Shown piece by piece: positions 35,586-44,410 of a DNA stretch of 57,986 nt (position 1 is the stretch's first letter; the number at the start of each line of letters is the position of its first letter). The notes below the pieces were generated by a model. The model worked only from the letters and a program-made list of their open reading frames with translations, had not been told where the DNA came from and did no database searches. The DNA is from Enterococcus lactis (GTDB lineage: Bacteria; Bacillota; Bacilli; Lactobacillales; Enterococcaceae). A program made the position numbers and the translations under genes. The stretch spans positions 1-57,986 of the forward strand of contig NZ_BNJW01000021.1 of NCBI RefSeq assembly GCF_015751045.1. Direction: 5' to 3'.

Positions 35586-37406
35586 GTGAATTGGTTAAAA
35601 GAAAATATAGAAAAGAATAAAAGAATAGCCATGTTGTTATGTACTTATTCAATAATGGTTGTATTAAATTTTTTAACACCTTTGATTGCTGATGATATTC
35701 AGTATATGGATAAAACTACTAGCTTTTTTACAATACTGAGCGACGAATATCATCAGTATATGACATGGACTGGAAGATCTGTAGTGCATATCATCGCTCG
35801 TGTGTTTTTATTGATGCCTAAAACGGTTTTCAATTTGGTCAATCCGTTAATCTATGTATTACTAACCGTCTTGATTTACAAGATAACGACCAAAGATAAA
35901 ACAGAGTTTCATGCTTTTAAATATTTGATGATAAATGTCGTTATATGGCTATTCATTCCTACATTTGGACAGACGATATTGTGGGAAACAGGTGCTGCGA
36001 ACTATTTATGGGGCGGAATAATTATAACTAGCGTTCTATTTATTTATCATCGCTACTGTTACGAGAATAAACTACTTCCATTTAAATCATTAGGGAATGC
36101 GATAATTATGGTAATCTTAGGTATCGTAGCAGGTTGGTGTAATGAGAACACATCTGGAGGTGCTGTTTTAATTATTTTAGGTTATATCTATATAACTTAC
36201 TGTAAGAAAAAACCATTACAGTTATGGATGTTCTCTGGCTTGATTGGCGCAATTTTTGGCTTGTTCATGATGGCTTCGGCTCCAGGAAATGCGATTAGAG
36301 CAACTTACTTTGAACGTAGTACATGGTCTTTACCTCATAAATTGTTTTCAGGGATTGTTGATATCACCCAAACATTACAAGAAAATGGGCTACAATTATT
36401 TATTTTATGTGCAATATTGCTGTCGGTTGGAATAATTTTTGATCAAAGAAGAGAGTGGGTGCGTTTATCTTATATTTATATAATTGCAGGTTTGGCAACT
36501 ATTTATGTATTAGCAGTATCACCTACTGGTCTTGGATGGGGGCGTTCTTTTTTTGGCGGAGTATTATATCTCCTTATCGCAATGATGATAGAATGGCCAG
36601 ACGAAATTGAAAAGCCTGCACCAAAGATTGTTTATAGTGTGATCAGCTCTGTTCTGTTGGTCCAATTTCTATTTACATTTGTCTTAGGATCAATTGATAT
36701 TGCACGATCGTATCGTAATATTGAAGAACAATACGACTATCTGAAAAATCAAAAGTCGCAAGGTAACTTGAATCCTGTCGTAAGTGAGTTTACGTCATAT
36801 GGTGAGACAAGACATCCAGCTTTTTCGAATGAGCTTAATCATATTGTTGGTGAAGTTGATTCGGCTGTAAATATATCTAATGCAAAATATTTTGGTCTCC
36901 AAAGTGTTCGATCTGTATCTGAAGAGGACTGGAAAAATATCTATAAAAACGGCGATCCTGAACTGATGAATATATGGAATGCTCAGGATTATCTAAAAAA
37001 AATAGCGGGCTCTGAAAATACACTCATTGTTGCTGGATTTGGTGATGTCACACAGATAAATGAAGCATTGATAAATGATATGGTAAAACTTTTCCCTAGT
37101 TTAGATCTAGAGATTTTTAAACAACACTGGAACTTTTCAGGAATGTTTCGAGATAAGAAAGAAGTAATTTTATCACAAAAACAAAATTACAATATTTTCA
37201 GTAAAGATGTGGCTAGAGAAGAAATTACTGTTCGAACTAGCTATACCCCTTATGAAGATCAGCAGTTTGGATATATTAACATTGACGGAATAGCAGTTTC
37301 ACGAAATAAACCTGGAATCAATATAGTTGTTTTATCTAAGAATGGAAAGATCTTGGATTCTGTCAACATTGGCGTAGTTAATGAAGAAGTGACTTTATTA
37401 AGATAA
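35586..37406 (+). CDS. Large multi-span membrane protein, DUF6056/GtrB-like class
   Basis: A 606-residue protein starting with GTG (GAGGG upstream). The first two thirds hold about ten hydrophobic helices; a conserved-looking loop TWTGRSVVHIIARVFL near residue 60, LWETGAANYLWGG near 137 and WCNENTSGGAVLI near 185 recall the DUF6056 family of enterococcal and streptococcal membrane proteins, often near surface-polysaccharide genes. The last 220 residues form a hydrophilic, presumably extracellular domain. Function is unknown; a glycosyltransferase-C-like role is possible. The terminator that would follow it has been split by an IS3 element. Confidence 0.75.
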   Translation: MNWLKENIEKNKRIAMLLCTYSIMVVLNFLTPLIADDIQYMDKTTSFFTILSDEYHQYMTWTGRSVVHIIARVFLLMPKTVFNLVNPLIYVLLTVLIYKITTKDKTEFHAFKYLMINVVIWLFIPTFGQTILWETGAANYLWGGIIITSVLFIYHRYCYENKLLPFKSLGNAIIMVILGIVAGWCNENTSGGAVLIILGYIYITYCKKKPLQLWMFSGLIGAIFGLFMMASAPGNAIRATYFERSTWSLPHKLFSGIVDITQTLQENGLQLFILCAILLSVGIIFDQRREWVRLSYIYIIAGLATIYVLAVSPTGLGWGRSFFGGVLYLLIAMMIEWPDEIEKPAPKIVYSVISSVLLVQFLFTFVLGSIDIARSYRNIEEQYDYLKNQKSQGNLNPVVSEFTSYGETRHPAFSNELNHIVGEVDSAVNISNAKYFGLQSVRSVSEEDWKNIYKNGDPELMNIWNAQDYLKKIAGSENTLIVAGFGDVTQINEALINDMVKLFPSLDLEIFKQHWNFSGMFRDKKEVILSQKQNYNIFSKDVAREEITVRTSYTPYEDQQFGYINIDGIAVSRNKPGINIVVLSKNGKILDSVNIGVVNEEVTLLR

Positions 37407-37445
37407 GGTTATTGAGACATCTTTTCATAAGTTTGTTTCCTTTTG

Positions 37446-37479
37446 AACACCGTGTATTCGGAAAAAGGGACTGTGACAC
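37446..37479 (+). repeat. Dispersed intergenic repeat (copy 2), left half, interrupted by IS3
   Basis: GAACACCGTGTATTCGG (37445-37461) then AAAAAGGGACTGTGACAC to 37479. The other half, TTGTCACAG-CTCCC-TTTTTT, lies at 39027-39046, so the palindrome was split by the element between 37480 and 39026. Without the insertion it would be a terminator like those at 43651 and 51458. Confidence 0.7.
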
Positions 37480-37555
37480 TGTAGTGACCCCCAAAAGTTA
37501 GACTTTTTTGGAGTGGAGAAATCCACTCCTTTTTTCATGCTCTAAAATGATATTT

Positions 37556-38438
37556 TTACGCAACCGTTACGGCTGTTTTACGAAATTGGACGGGACTTTG
37601 CCAGTTTAATTTCTGTTTTATCCGTTCATTATTGTAGTAATAGATATAGCTATCGATGGCTGATTTTAATTCCTCGAAACAGTTATAAGTTTTCCCATAA
37701 AAAATCTCTTGTTTTAATAAGCCAAAAAAATTCTCCATAAGTGAATTATCTAAGCAGTTCCCTTTCCGAGACATGCTTTGAAAAATTTTGTACTCCTTAA
37801 GCGTTCATTTGATACGCCCAACCTTGATCCGAGTGAAATGTACGACGATAGGGACAATCATTAGTAATCTGGATTGCTTCCTCCAAACCTTCCATTATTG
37901 CTAATGCATTGGGCTTTTCAGAGATACGATAGGATAAAATCTCACTATTGAACATATCCATAAAAGGATCTAGATACAATTTCTTTTGACGGATAATGCC
38001 TTTGGCATCCACTTCATGGTATTTAAATTCAGTTGTATCCGTCGTTATTTTTTGATGGCAGATACTAGTGTAGAAACGACGATGGATTCGATTTTTGGCT
38101 GTTGCTCCGACTTGTCCTCGATAAGAATTGTAGCGACGTGATTTACGCGTGTATGCCGTTACTTTTATTCCTAGCTTCTTGATCAAGCGCTGAACTTTCT
38201 TTTTATTGATAGAGAAACCGCGGTTTCTTAGTTCATTGGTCATCCGTAAACAGCCATAATCCTTGTGCTTCTCCCGAATTTTAAGCATTTCCGCTTCAAT
38301 CTCTTGATCTGGATTTTGACGGTCTAATCGTTTTTGCCAGTACATAAAGGTTGCCTTAGGAAACTTTAAAGTTTCTAGAAGCTCAACTAATTTAAATGGT
38401 CCTCGGAGGCTTGCGATGATTCGTGCGATTGCTTCATT
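37556..38438 (-). pseudogene. IS3 transposase OrfB (DDE), broken by a short deletion
   Basis: Catalytic integrase part. Open from about 38438 (-1 relative to OrfA, as in programmed frameshifting) with LRGPFKLVELLETLKFPKAT, the helix region MYWQKRLDRQNPDQEIE, TTDTTEFKYHEV with the first Asp, FHSDQGWAYQMNA and then a stop at 37797. The frame resumes just after with LKEYKIFQSMSRKGNCLDN and ENFFGLLKQEI with the catalytic Glu, ending at 37556. The missing residues between QMNA and LKEYKIF imply a small deletion (3n+2 bases, likely 14) next to a CTTA repeat. Inactive unless suppressed. Confidence 0.85.
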
Positions 38439-38969
38439 CGTCGTTGTTGGGCTTCCTGTTTTCGCAGCTTCCTCAATTCTTTTAAAAAGGCATTTTCAAT
38501 TTGAAGGGAACGTACTCGTTTCTCCAACTCCTCGATGCGTTCACGTTCTTCAGACGTTGCTTTAGTTATAGATTTTTTTCTTATTTTTGGGTTCATTTTT
38601 CTTAGACAAGATAGGTGGACATCCTTTCGTTTTTGAGAGTCCATCGATCCCACCATCACGGAATTGACGCATCCAACTAGCGATCAAATTAGGGTTGTTC
38701 ATGTTAAGTGTGTTGGCAACTTCACGATAGGACAGCTCACTTGTTAGATATAACTCTATCGCATCCAGCTTAAATTGAACAGAATATTTTTTCTTTTGTC
38801 GCTTTCTTACTAGACCCGCTTCACCAAATACTTGATAGGCATTAATCCAGCGCTTCACTTGTGACGGAGCCTTAACGGAATACTTCTTTGCCAGATAATC
38901 ACTTCCGCCTTTACCATCCAAATAATCATGAACAATCTTTAATTTAAGTTCAAAAGTATACTTAGCCAT
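38387..38969 (-). pseudogene. IS3 transposase OrfA, frame broken at an A7 run
   Basis: HTH protein starting MAKYTFELKLKIVHDYLDGK with two helix-turn-helix units (YSVKAPSQVKRWINAYQVFG; YREVANTLNMNNPNLIASWM). It stops early at 38562 after KNEPKNKKKIYN; the leucine-zipper part continues in another frame (TKATSEERERIEELEKRVRS) to 38387. The junction is a run of seven As near 38576-38582; six As would restore one frame. This may be mutation, sequencing error, or a slippage site. Confidence 0.8.
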
Positions 38970-38975
38970 AAAAAA

Positions 38976-39024
38976 TACCGACCTCCAAAAGTTAGATTTT
39001 TTGGTCTAACTTTGGAGGTCGGTA
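38976..39024. repeat. Inverted copies of the IS end forming a long hairpin
   Basis: TACCGACCTCCAAAAGTTAG (38976-38995) is nearly the exact complement of CTAACTTTGGAGGTCGGTA (39006-39024). So the terminal repeat of the IS right end is present twice, head to head, just before OrfA. It would block incoming transcription or sequester the OrfA ribosome site. Confidence 0.75.
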
Positions 39025-39029
39025 CATTG

Positions 39030-39134
39030 TCACAGCTCCCTTTTTTGTTTCCAATTCTTCACCATATAAAACGGGATAATAGCGTATAAGGCTAAAATAG
39101 CATAATTAAGGTTTTTTAATTGAAATCCGAACAT
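39030..39134 (-). CDS. Small hydrophobic ORF, possible fragment
   Basis: A 34-codon frame on the minus strand encodes MFGFQLKNLNYAILALYAII followed by PFYMVKNWKQKREL: one membrane helix and a basic tail, ending exactly in the split palindrome. Its ribosome site is weak (GGATGACC). It may be a tiny membrane peptide or the C-terminal remnant of a longer membrane gene. Low confidence. Confidence 0.3.
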   Translation of the reverse strand: MFGFQLKNLNYAILALYAIIPFYMVKNWKQKREL

Positions 39135-39151
39135 TTATGGTCATCCTCTAA

Positions 39152-39165
39152 TGAAAGCGCTAACT
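39152..39165 (+). promoter_or_regulatory. CcpA cre site before the permease-hydantoinase operon
   Basis: TGAAAGCGCTAACT fits TGWAANCGNTNWCA except for the final base. It is 73 bp before the permease ATG. Confidence 0.65.
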
Positions 39166-39176
39166 GCATAAGTTAG
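39160..39176 (+). promoter_or_regulatory. Palindrome overlapping cre, candidate GntR operator
   Basis: CTAACT-GCATA-AGTTAG (39160-39176) is a perfect 6-bp inverted repeat sharing its left arm with the cre site. The GntR regulator at 43686-44372 is the obvious candidate binder. Inference. Confidence 0.45.
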
Positions 39177-39237
39177 AATGAACTTGACTGATATATTAGT
39201 TTGTTTATCAGAAAAATAAAATGGACGGAGGAATAAC

Positions 39238-40575
39238 ATGAGTGATATTATTATTGGTATTTTGTTAGTTATCTCATTCTTTTTCATGGTCTGGTACTGT
39301 GTAAAGGGCTACAACTTGATGGTCGGTTTTGCCATCATGGCGACTGTATGGATGGGATTAGCGCTAGTCGGAAACACGTTTTCGCCGAACCCGGCGATGG
39401 AAGGACAAGGAGTAATTGATGTATTGACGCATATCTATACGACTGGACCTGCTGAGTACGCCAAATCGATCTTGGTAAATGTCTTCTTTGGTGCCTTTTT
39501 CGGGCGTGTTCTAGTAGATAGCGGGATAGCAGCCACACTGATTCGTAAAGTAGTCGAACTTGGAGGGGACAAACCAAGAATCACGATGAGTTTGCTGTGT
39601 GTTGTAACCGCTGTTATATTCATGTAGATGACAGGAATTGGACCAGTGATTTCTATCGCAGTCATTGTTTTACCGATCTTGATGTCTTTAGGAATCTCAG
39701 TACCAGTTGCGCTGTTCTCATTTATGGGCTCGATCATGGCTGGGATCTTTGCTAATATCGTCAACTTCAAACAGTATCAAACGATTTACGCTGGTTTCAA
39801 CCCAGCAGCTGAAAGCTACACTTATAATGACTATTTCCAAATCGGTATGATTGGGATGGTTGTAAGTTTAGTTGTTGTACTAATGGTGGCTAATATATCA
39901 ATGAATAAAAAGAAACGCTATGCAATGGCAGCAAATGTACCGGCTGAAGGCGGCGACGCACCAATGATCTCATGGTTAGCCGTATTATTACCAGTTTTAG
40001 GGGTCTTTTTGTTAGATCTTCCAATCATCTTAGGTTTTATTCTAGCAGGTATTTGGGCATTGCTGTTTACTGGAAAATTGCGCGGAGGTTATAAAGAAAT
40101 CTGTCGTCAATTTGCGAAATTATTTACAGATGGCGCAGTCGATGTCGCACCAATGGTCGGTTTCTTGATGACCTTAGCGATGTTCAATAACTCAGCTGCG
40201 TACGCTTCTCCTTATTTTTCAGCTATTTTCGGAGATTTGATACCGCAATCACCATTAGTCTTAGCAATCGTATTTGCTATATTGACACCATTAGGATTTT
40301 TCCGCGGTCCAATGAATCTAGTCGGTTCAGGATCAGCTATTTTAGCTGTTGTATTAGCTGTGAACCCAACAATGTCGCCAGCCTTTTTGTTCCCATTGTT
40401 TGCAATCACAACGATTGCCCCTCAGCATTTAGATATTACACAATCTTGGGTCGCTTGGGGATTAGGGTATACAAAAGTAACGTCTCGAGAATACATGAAG
40501 AAATCCATCCCAACTGGTTGGATCATCGGTGCGATCTTATGTTTGATTACATTCTTCTTGTACGGGAACGCCTAG
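39238..40575 (+). pseudogene. Permease of the CitMHS/GntP ion-transporter class, split by an in-frame TAG
   Basis: The frame from the ATG at 39238 reads about 129 codons of membrane protein (NLMVGFAIMATVWMGLALVG; FGAFFGRVLVDSGIAATLIR), meets TAG at 39625-39627, and continues in the same frame from 39628 for 315 codons (MTGIGPVISIAVIVLPILMS; PMVGFLMTLAMFNNSAAYAS; GFFRGPMNLVGSGSAILAVV). Together they give a normal-length, about 445-residue secondary transporter with 11-12 helices. The stop lies inside a conserved-looking helix, so the gene is probably inactive. Cargo would be an organic acid or hydantoin-like molecule, judged by the next gene. GGAGG precedes the ATG. Confidence 0.75.
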
Positions 40576-40622
40576 TAAACAAAACGTCGATAGAAATGAT
40601 TAGATGAATGGAGGAAAAGAAA

Positions 40623-42752
40623 ATGAAACGTTTTGTGCGAATGGGAATTGATGTCGGTGGTACGCATACGAAAGCAGTGGCAATCGATAATGCGACACAT
40701 GAAATCATCGGAAAGTCTTCAGTGAAAACGACCCACGACGATGTTCGTGGGGTGGCTGCAGGAGTCGTTCAATCTTTTCAAAATTGTTTGCGGGAAAATA
40801 ATATTAGTCCAGAAGACGTTGTTTTTGTTGCACATTCTACTACGCAAGCGACGAATGCGCTGATTGAAGGGGACGTAGCAAAAGTCGGTGTAATCGGTAT
40901 GGCAAAAGGTGGATTAGAAGGTTTTTTAGCAAAACGCCAAACTAGATTGAACGATATCGATTTAGGGAATAAGAAAAAAATAGAGATCGTCAATGCATTC
41001 TTACCTGTCAAACACTTAAATGTAGACCGTGTTTCAGAAACGATTTCTTCTCTAGAAAGGGAAAGAGCGGAAGTCTTGGTTTCTTCTATGGCATTTGGAG
41101 TAGATAATGGGGAACCAGAACGGGTCGTTTATGAAGCAGCATCGGTAAAATCGATCCCTACAACGATGGCTTCTGACATCACAAAATTATATGGATTGAC
41201 AAGAAGAACTCGGACAGCAGCGATCAATGCGTCTATTTTACCAAAAATGCTAGATACGGCAACATCGACAGAAGACTCTGTACGAGAAGCAGGGGTCAAT
41301 GTCTCTTTGATGATCATGCGCGGAGACGGCGGAGTAATGGAAATCAATGAAATGAAAAAACGACCTGTTTTAACCATGCTTTCCGGTCCAGCAGCATCAG
41401 TCATGGGCTCTTTGATGTACTTGAGAGCGTCTAATGGGGTTTATTTTGAAGTAGGCGGAACAACAACCAATATCGGGGTCATTAAAAATGGACGTCCAGC
41501 AATCGATTATTCAATTGTAGGTGGCCACCCAACATATATCTCTTCATTAGATGTTCGGGTTCTAGGTGTGGCAGGCGGTTCGATGGTACGGGCTAATCAG
41601 TCAGGAATCATCGATGTCGGTCCACGTTCTGCACATATTGCCGGTCTAGATTATGCAGTATTTACGGAGACAGAAAAAATCAAAGGTCCTAAGGTTGAAT
41701 TTTTCTCTCCTAAAGAAGGAGACCCTGCTGATTACGTCAAGGTAGTGATGGAAGACGGAGAAGAAGTGACTATTACAAATACATGTGCAGCCAATGTCCT
41801 AGGCTTAGTGCAAGAAGAACATTTTTCTTACGGAAATGTCCCATCTGCACGAAAAGCCATACAGGCATTAGCAGACTATTGTCATACGACGATTGAAGAC
41901 ATCGCAGAGCAGATCATGGAAAAATCCTATGCTAAGATTGAACCAGTGATTTTAGAATTGGCAGACAAGTATCACTTGGAGAAAGATCAGATTTCTCTTG
42001 TAGGTGTAGGGGGCGGCGCTGCCTCTTTGATTACTTACTTCAGCAATAAAATGGGTGTGAAATATTCTATCCCTGAAAATGCTGAAGTGATCTCTTCTAT
42101 TGGTGTAGCACTTGCAATGGTCCGAGATGTTGTAGAACGTATCATTCCTTCACCAAGTAAAGAAGATATCCGATCATTGAAAAATGAAGCGATGAATAAG
42201 GCGATTGAATCAGGTGCTACACCAGAATCGATCGAAGTCCACGTAGAAATCGATCCACAGACTTCAAAAGTAACGGCTATCGCTACTGGTTCTACGGAAG
42301 TGAAAGCAACCGATCTAACCAAGGAGATCACAACAGAAGAAGCATTAGAGCTTGCTGCAGAGGATATGCGATTAAATAAAAATGAAGTTTGCTTATTGGA
42401 AAATACACCTTTCTTTTATGTATGCGGCGAACAGAATCGTTCAAAAAATGCTGGAAGTCTTCGGATCATCGACCAAAAAGGATTTATCAAGGTCCAACGT
42501 GGACATGCTTCTTGTCTGAAAACAACTGCAGCCAATTATATGGCAGCAGTCGAACAACTTTGGGAAGATATGGCAGTTTATCAAACTGAGTTGATCGCCC
42601 GACCAGAATTTTATCTCTGTTTAGGAGCAAGAGTCTCTGATTTTACAGCGACGGATCTGGAACAACTACAGCTTTTGATGGATCTGGAAGTATCTACTAT
42701 GGAACCAGAGGAAGAAGTGATCGTCGTTGCCGGAAACATCAAACAAACATAA
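40623..42752 (+). CDS. Hydantoinase/oxoprolinase family protein
   Basis: A 709-residue ASKHA-fold protein. The N-terminal hydantoinase A/oxoprolinase domain shows RMGIDVGGTHTKAVAIDN and HSTTQATNALIEGDVAKVGV; the second half carries MLSGPAASVMGSLMYL, FEVGGTTTNIGVIKNGRP and VGVGGGAASLITYFS. Such proteins open cyclic amides with ATP, but the substrate here is unknown and no HyuB partner is adjacent. The ATG at 40623 follows GGAGG by 8 bases; a longer frame from 40608 begins in that site. Operon with the split permease. Confidence 0.85.
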   Translation: MKRFVRMGIDVGGTHTKAVAIDNATHEIIGKSSVKTTHDDVRGVAAGVVQSFQNCLRENNISPEDVVFVAHSTTQATNALIEGDVAKVGVIGMAKGGLEGFLAKRQTRLNDIDLGNKKKIEIVNAFLPVKHLNVDRVSETISSLERERAEVLVSSMAFGVDNGEPERVVYEAASVKSIPTTMASDITKLYGLTRRTRTAAINASILPKMLDTATSTEDSVREAGVNVSLMIMRGDGGVMEINEMKKRPVLTMLSGPAASVMGSLMYLRASNGVYFEVGGTTTNIGVIKNGRPAIDYSIVGGHPTYISSLDVRVLGVAGGSMVRANQSGIIDVGPRSAHIAGLDYAVFTETEKIKGPKVEFFSPKEGDPADYVKVVMEDGEEVTITNTCAANVLGLVQEEHFSYGNVPSARKAIQALADYCHTTIEDIAEQIMEKSYAKIEPVILELADKYHLEKDQISLVGVGGGAASLITYFSNKMGVKYSIPENAEVISSIGVALAMVRDVVERIIPSPSKEDIRSLKNEAMNKAIESGATPESIEVHVEIDPQTSKVTAIATGSTEVKATDLTKEITTEEALELAAEDMRLNKNEVCLLENTPFFYVCGEQNRSKNAGSLRIIDQKGFIKVQRGHASCLKTTAANYMAAVEQLWEDMAVYQTELIARPEFYLCLGARVSDFTATDLEQLQLLMDLEVSTMEPEEEVIVVAGNIKQT

Positions 42753-43416
42753 GTTAGAAGAGTTACTAAACAAATTACAACAGATCCCCGAAGAAATTTG
42801 GGGATTCTATCAGTTTCAGCGAGATTTGTTTTGGAAAAAGATCCCTTTGTCCAAGCAGAAAATCCTCATACAACAATCAATCGATTGTGGTATCGAAACG
42901 GCATGTAGCATCAAAAAAAAGTACCCTTTTGCCGATGTAGGAGAAATTTGTGAACAAATGGCTATTCCAATCGTTTCCTGTGAATCAGAGCAAATAAACG
43001 AACGAATCACTTTTGCAACTTATGCAGAAGATGAAGGGATCCGATTGATGACGGAGCCGTTAGAAAAATTAAAATGTTCAGGACTTACTTCGATCTCTAA
43101 AGAAACAGCGCAAGCTTTGATTATTGGACATGAACTATTTCACCACATCGAAGCTTCTGTTAAGGGAATTTATACGCAAAATGAAAAAATTGTGCTATGG
43201 CGGCTGCCTTTTTATACACACCAATCAAACATTCGTGCATTGAGCGAGATAGCAGCGATGAGTTTTTCAAAAGAGATGAATCAAAGCTGTTTTTCGCCTT
43301 ATGTATTAGAGGCAGTCTTGCTTTGGCCATATAATGAAACGCATAGCCAAGGGATTTTAGAAGAAATAAAAGAAATAGAAAAAAGATGTGCGGAGTATGA
43401 TTTTGCTCACAAATAA
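42727..43416 (+). CDS. ImmA/IrrE-like HExxH metallopeptidase-fold protein
   Basis: A 229-codon frame whose centre reads LIIGHELFHHIEA: an HExxH zinc motif with His near 135 and 139 and a candidate third ligand in the ALSEIAAMSFSKEM helix, as in ImmA/IrrE-type proteins. No HTH or membrane segment is seen. The start is uncertain: no ATG is available, and the TTG at 42727 overlaps the end of the hydantoinase gene by 26 bases with GAGGAAG upstream. Translational coupling is likely. Its role beside a hydantoinase is unknown. Confidence 0.65.
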   Translation: MPETSNKHKLEELLNKLQQIPEEIWGFYQFQRDLFWKKIPLSKQKILIQQSIDCGIETACSIKKKYPFADVGEICEQMAIPIVSCESEQINERITFATYAEDEGIRLMTEPLEKLKCSGLTSISKETAQALIIGHELFHHIEASVKGIYTQNEKIVLWRLPFYTHQSNIRALSEIAAMSFSKEMNQSCFSPYVLEAVLLWPYNETHSQGILEEIKEIEKRCAEYDFAHK

Positions 43417-43650
43417 AGAGGTTGTGACAGAAGTGGTCAGCTTCAAGAAATAAGAAGGAATTTACGAAAATGGCTTCTTAAATTTTTATGACATTTCGGC
43501 TTATTTCAAAGAAGCTACTTCTGGAACACTGTGTATAAGAGGTTGTGAAAAAGCTGCCCTGCATCAAGTCATAAGAACAGCCAAACAAAAATAGCTCCTC
43601 ATATTTTGCCGTTTTTTGAGCTAATACGAGGAGTTGGCAGGAGAACACTG
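43415..43650 (+). repeat. Dispersed intergenic repeat cluster (copy 3), two units
   Basis: A 235-bp gene-free stretch made of repeat parts: AAAGAGGTTGTGACAG (43415-43430), then GAAGCTACTTCTGGAACACTG (43511-43531, one base over a 20-base block), AGAGGTTGTGA (43538-43548), and GGAGTTGGCAGGAGAACACT (43630-43649). Each unit begins with a GGTTGTGA box and ends with a GAACACT box. Confidence 0.65.
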
Positions 43651-43687
43651 AAAGGGACTGTGACACGATTTTTGTCACAGTCCCTTT
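43651..43687. terminator. Bidirectional terminator, GGGACTGTGACA palindrome
   Basis: AAAGGGACTGTGACA (43651-43665) pairs with TGTCACAGTCCCTTT (43673-43687), between the convergent HExxH and GntR genes; it touches the GntR stop at 43686. Confidence 0.85.
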
Positions 43688-44372
43688 ATTTAATGGGTCT
43701 TTCCTGAATATCTTCAAAATAATCGGGGTAATTATGAATCACGTATTCTTGCTCTTCGATAATCATATGTAAATGCATCGTACAAAGAAACCCGACTTCA
43801 TCAAAGTTATGATCAATCATTGATTGAAGCATTGTCTGATGTTCATCCAATACTCGACCCCAATCTAATTCTGAAATCGTCAAACGCAACCATCTGAAAC
43901 GGTTCAAGTGCGTACTATAACTTTCCAGCCAGTCCCAAATCTCTCGTTTTCCTGCAATTTCATAACAAGTTCGGTGGAAATCAGTATCCAAATCAAAAAA
44001 AGCTTTTTTATTTTGAGCGATCACTGCCTGATCGGTTTGTTCTAATATTTTTTCTAGTTTAGCTTGATCTTGCGCTGTCATTTTCGCACTACATTCTTGC
44101 AGGATCGGTTTTTCCAGCTTTTCCCGCGTATAACGGGCTAATGAAGCAGATCGGATATCGATTTTTGAAACATAGGTGCCGGACTGTGGAATGGTTTTTA
44201 CAAGCTCCTGATTACGAAGCTGGATCAGTGCTTCCCGAATCGGTGTGCGCCCGATAGCTAGTTGTTCTTCTAACACTTTATCGGAGATTTTACTTCCAGG
44301 TGCTAACTCGGAATAAATGATCTGTTTACGGATAGATTCATAAGCTTGCTGCTGTAAATTATTGATACCCAT
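43686..44372 (-). CDS. GntR family transcriptional regulator (FadR type)
   Basis: A 228-residue regulator. N-terminal winged helix: SIRKQIIYSELAPGSKISDK and LAIGRTPIREALIQLRNQ; C-terminal FCD effector domain with FFDLDTDFHRTCYEIAG and a late LCTMHLHMIIEEQ that supplies metal-type His ligands. Start chosen at 44372 (MGINNLQQQAYE) with AGGAAG upstream; the frame upstream of it has no support. It faces the permease-hydantoinase operon and probably controls it. Confidence 0.87.
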   Translation of the reverse strand: MGINNLQQQAYESIRKQIIYSELAPGSKISDKVLEEQLAIGRTPIREALIQLRNQELVKTIPQSGTYVSKIDIRSASLARYTREKLEKPILQECSAKMTAQDQAKLEKILEQTDQAVIAQNKKAFFDLDTDFHRTCYEIAGKREIWDWLESYSTHLNRFRWLRLTISELDWGRVLDEHQTMLQSMIDHNFDEVGFLCTMHLHMIIEEQEYVIHNYPDYFEDIQERPIK

Positions 44373-44410
44373 TAAAACTTCCTTTCTGTGTAAGTATAAT
44401 CTATTATAAC

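Larger units (their letters stand above)
37480..39026 (-). mobile_element. IS3-family (IS150-like) insertion sequence, non-functional
   Basis: Ends are TGTAGTGACCCCCAAAAG (37480, plus strand) and TGTACCGACCTCCAAAG (from 39026, minus strand), imperfect inverted repeats of about 24 bp both running into GTTAGAC. It encodes OrfA and OrfB on the minus strand, each with a lesion. A hairpin GGAGTGG/CCACTCC plus T run at 37512-37537 and a long hairpin at 38976-39024 guard the two ends. No clear target-site duplication was found in the flanks. Element name not assigned. Confidence 0.88.

Noticed and set aside
37470-39040. Target-site duplication for the IS3 element
   Set aside because: No matching 3-5 bp direct repeats at both sides of 37480-39026; the apparent symmetry (GTGAC/GTCAC) comes from the host palindrome.
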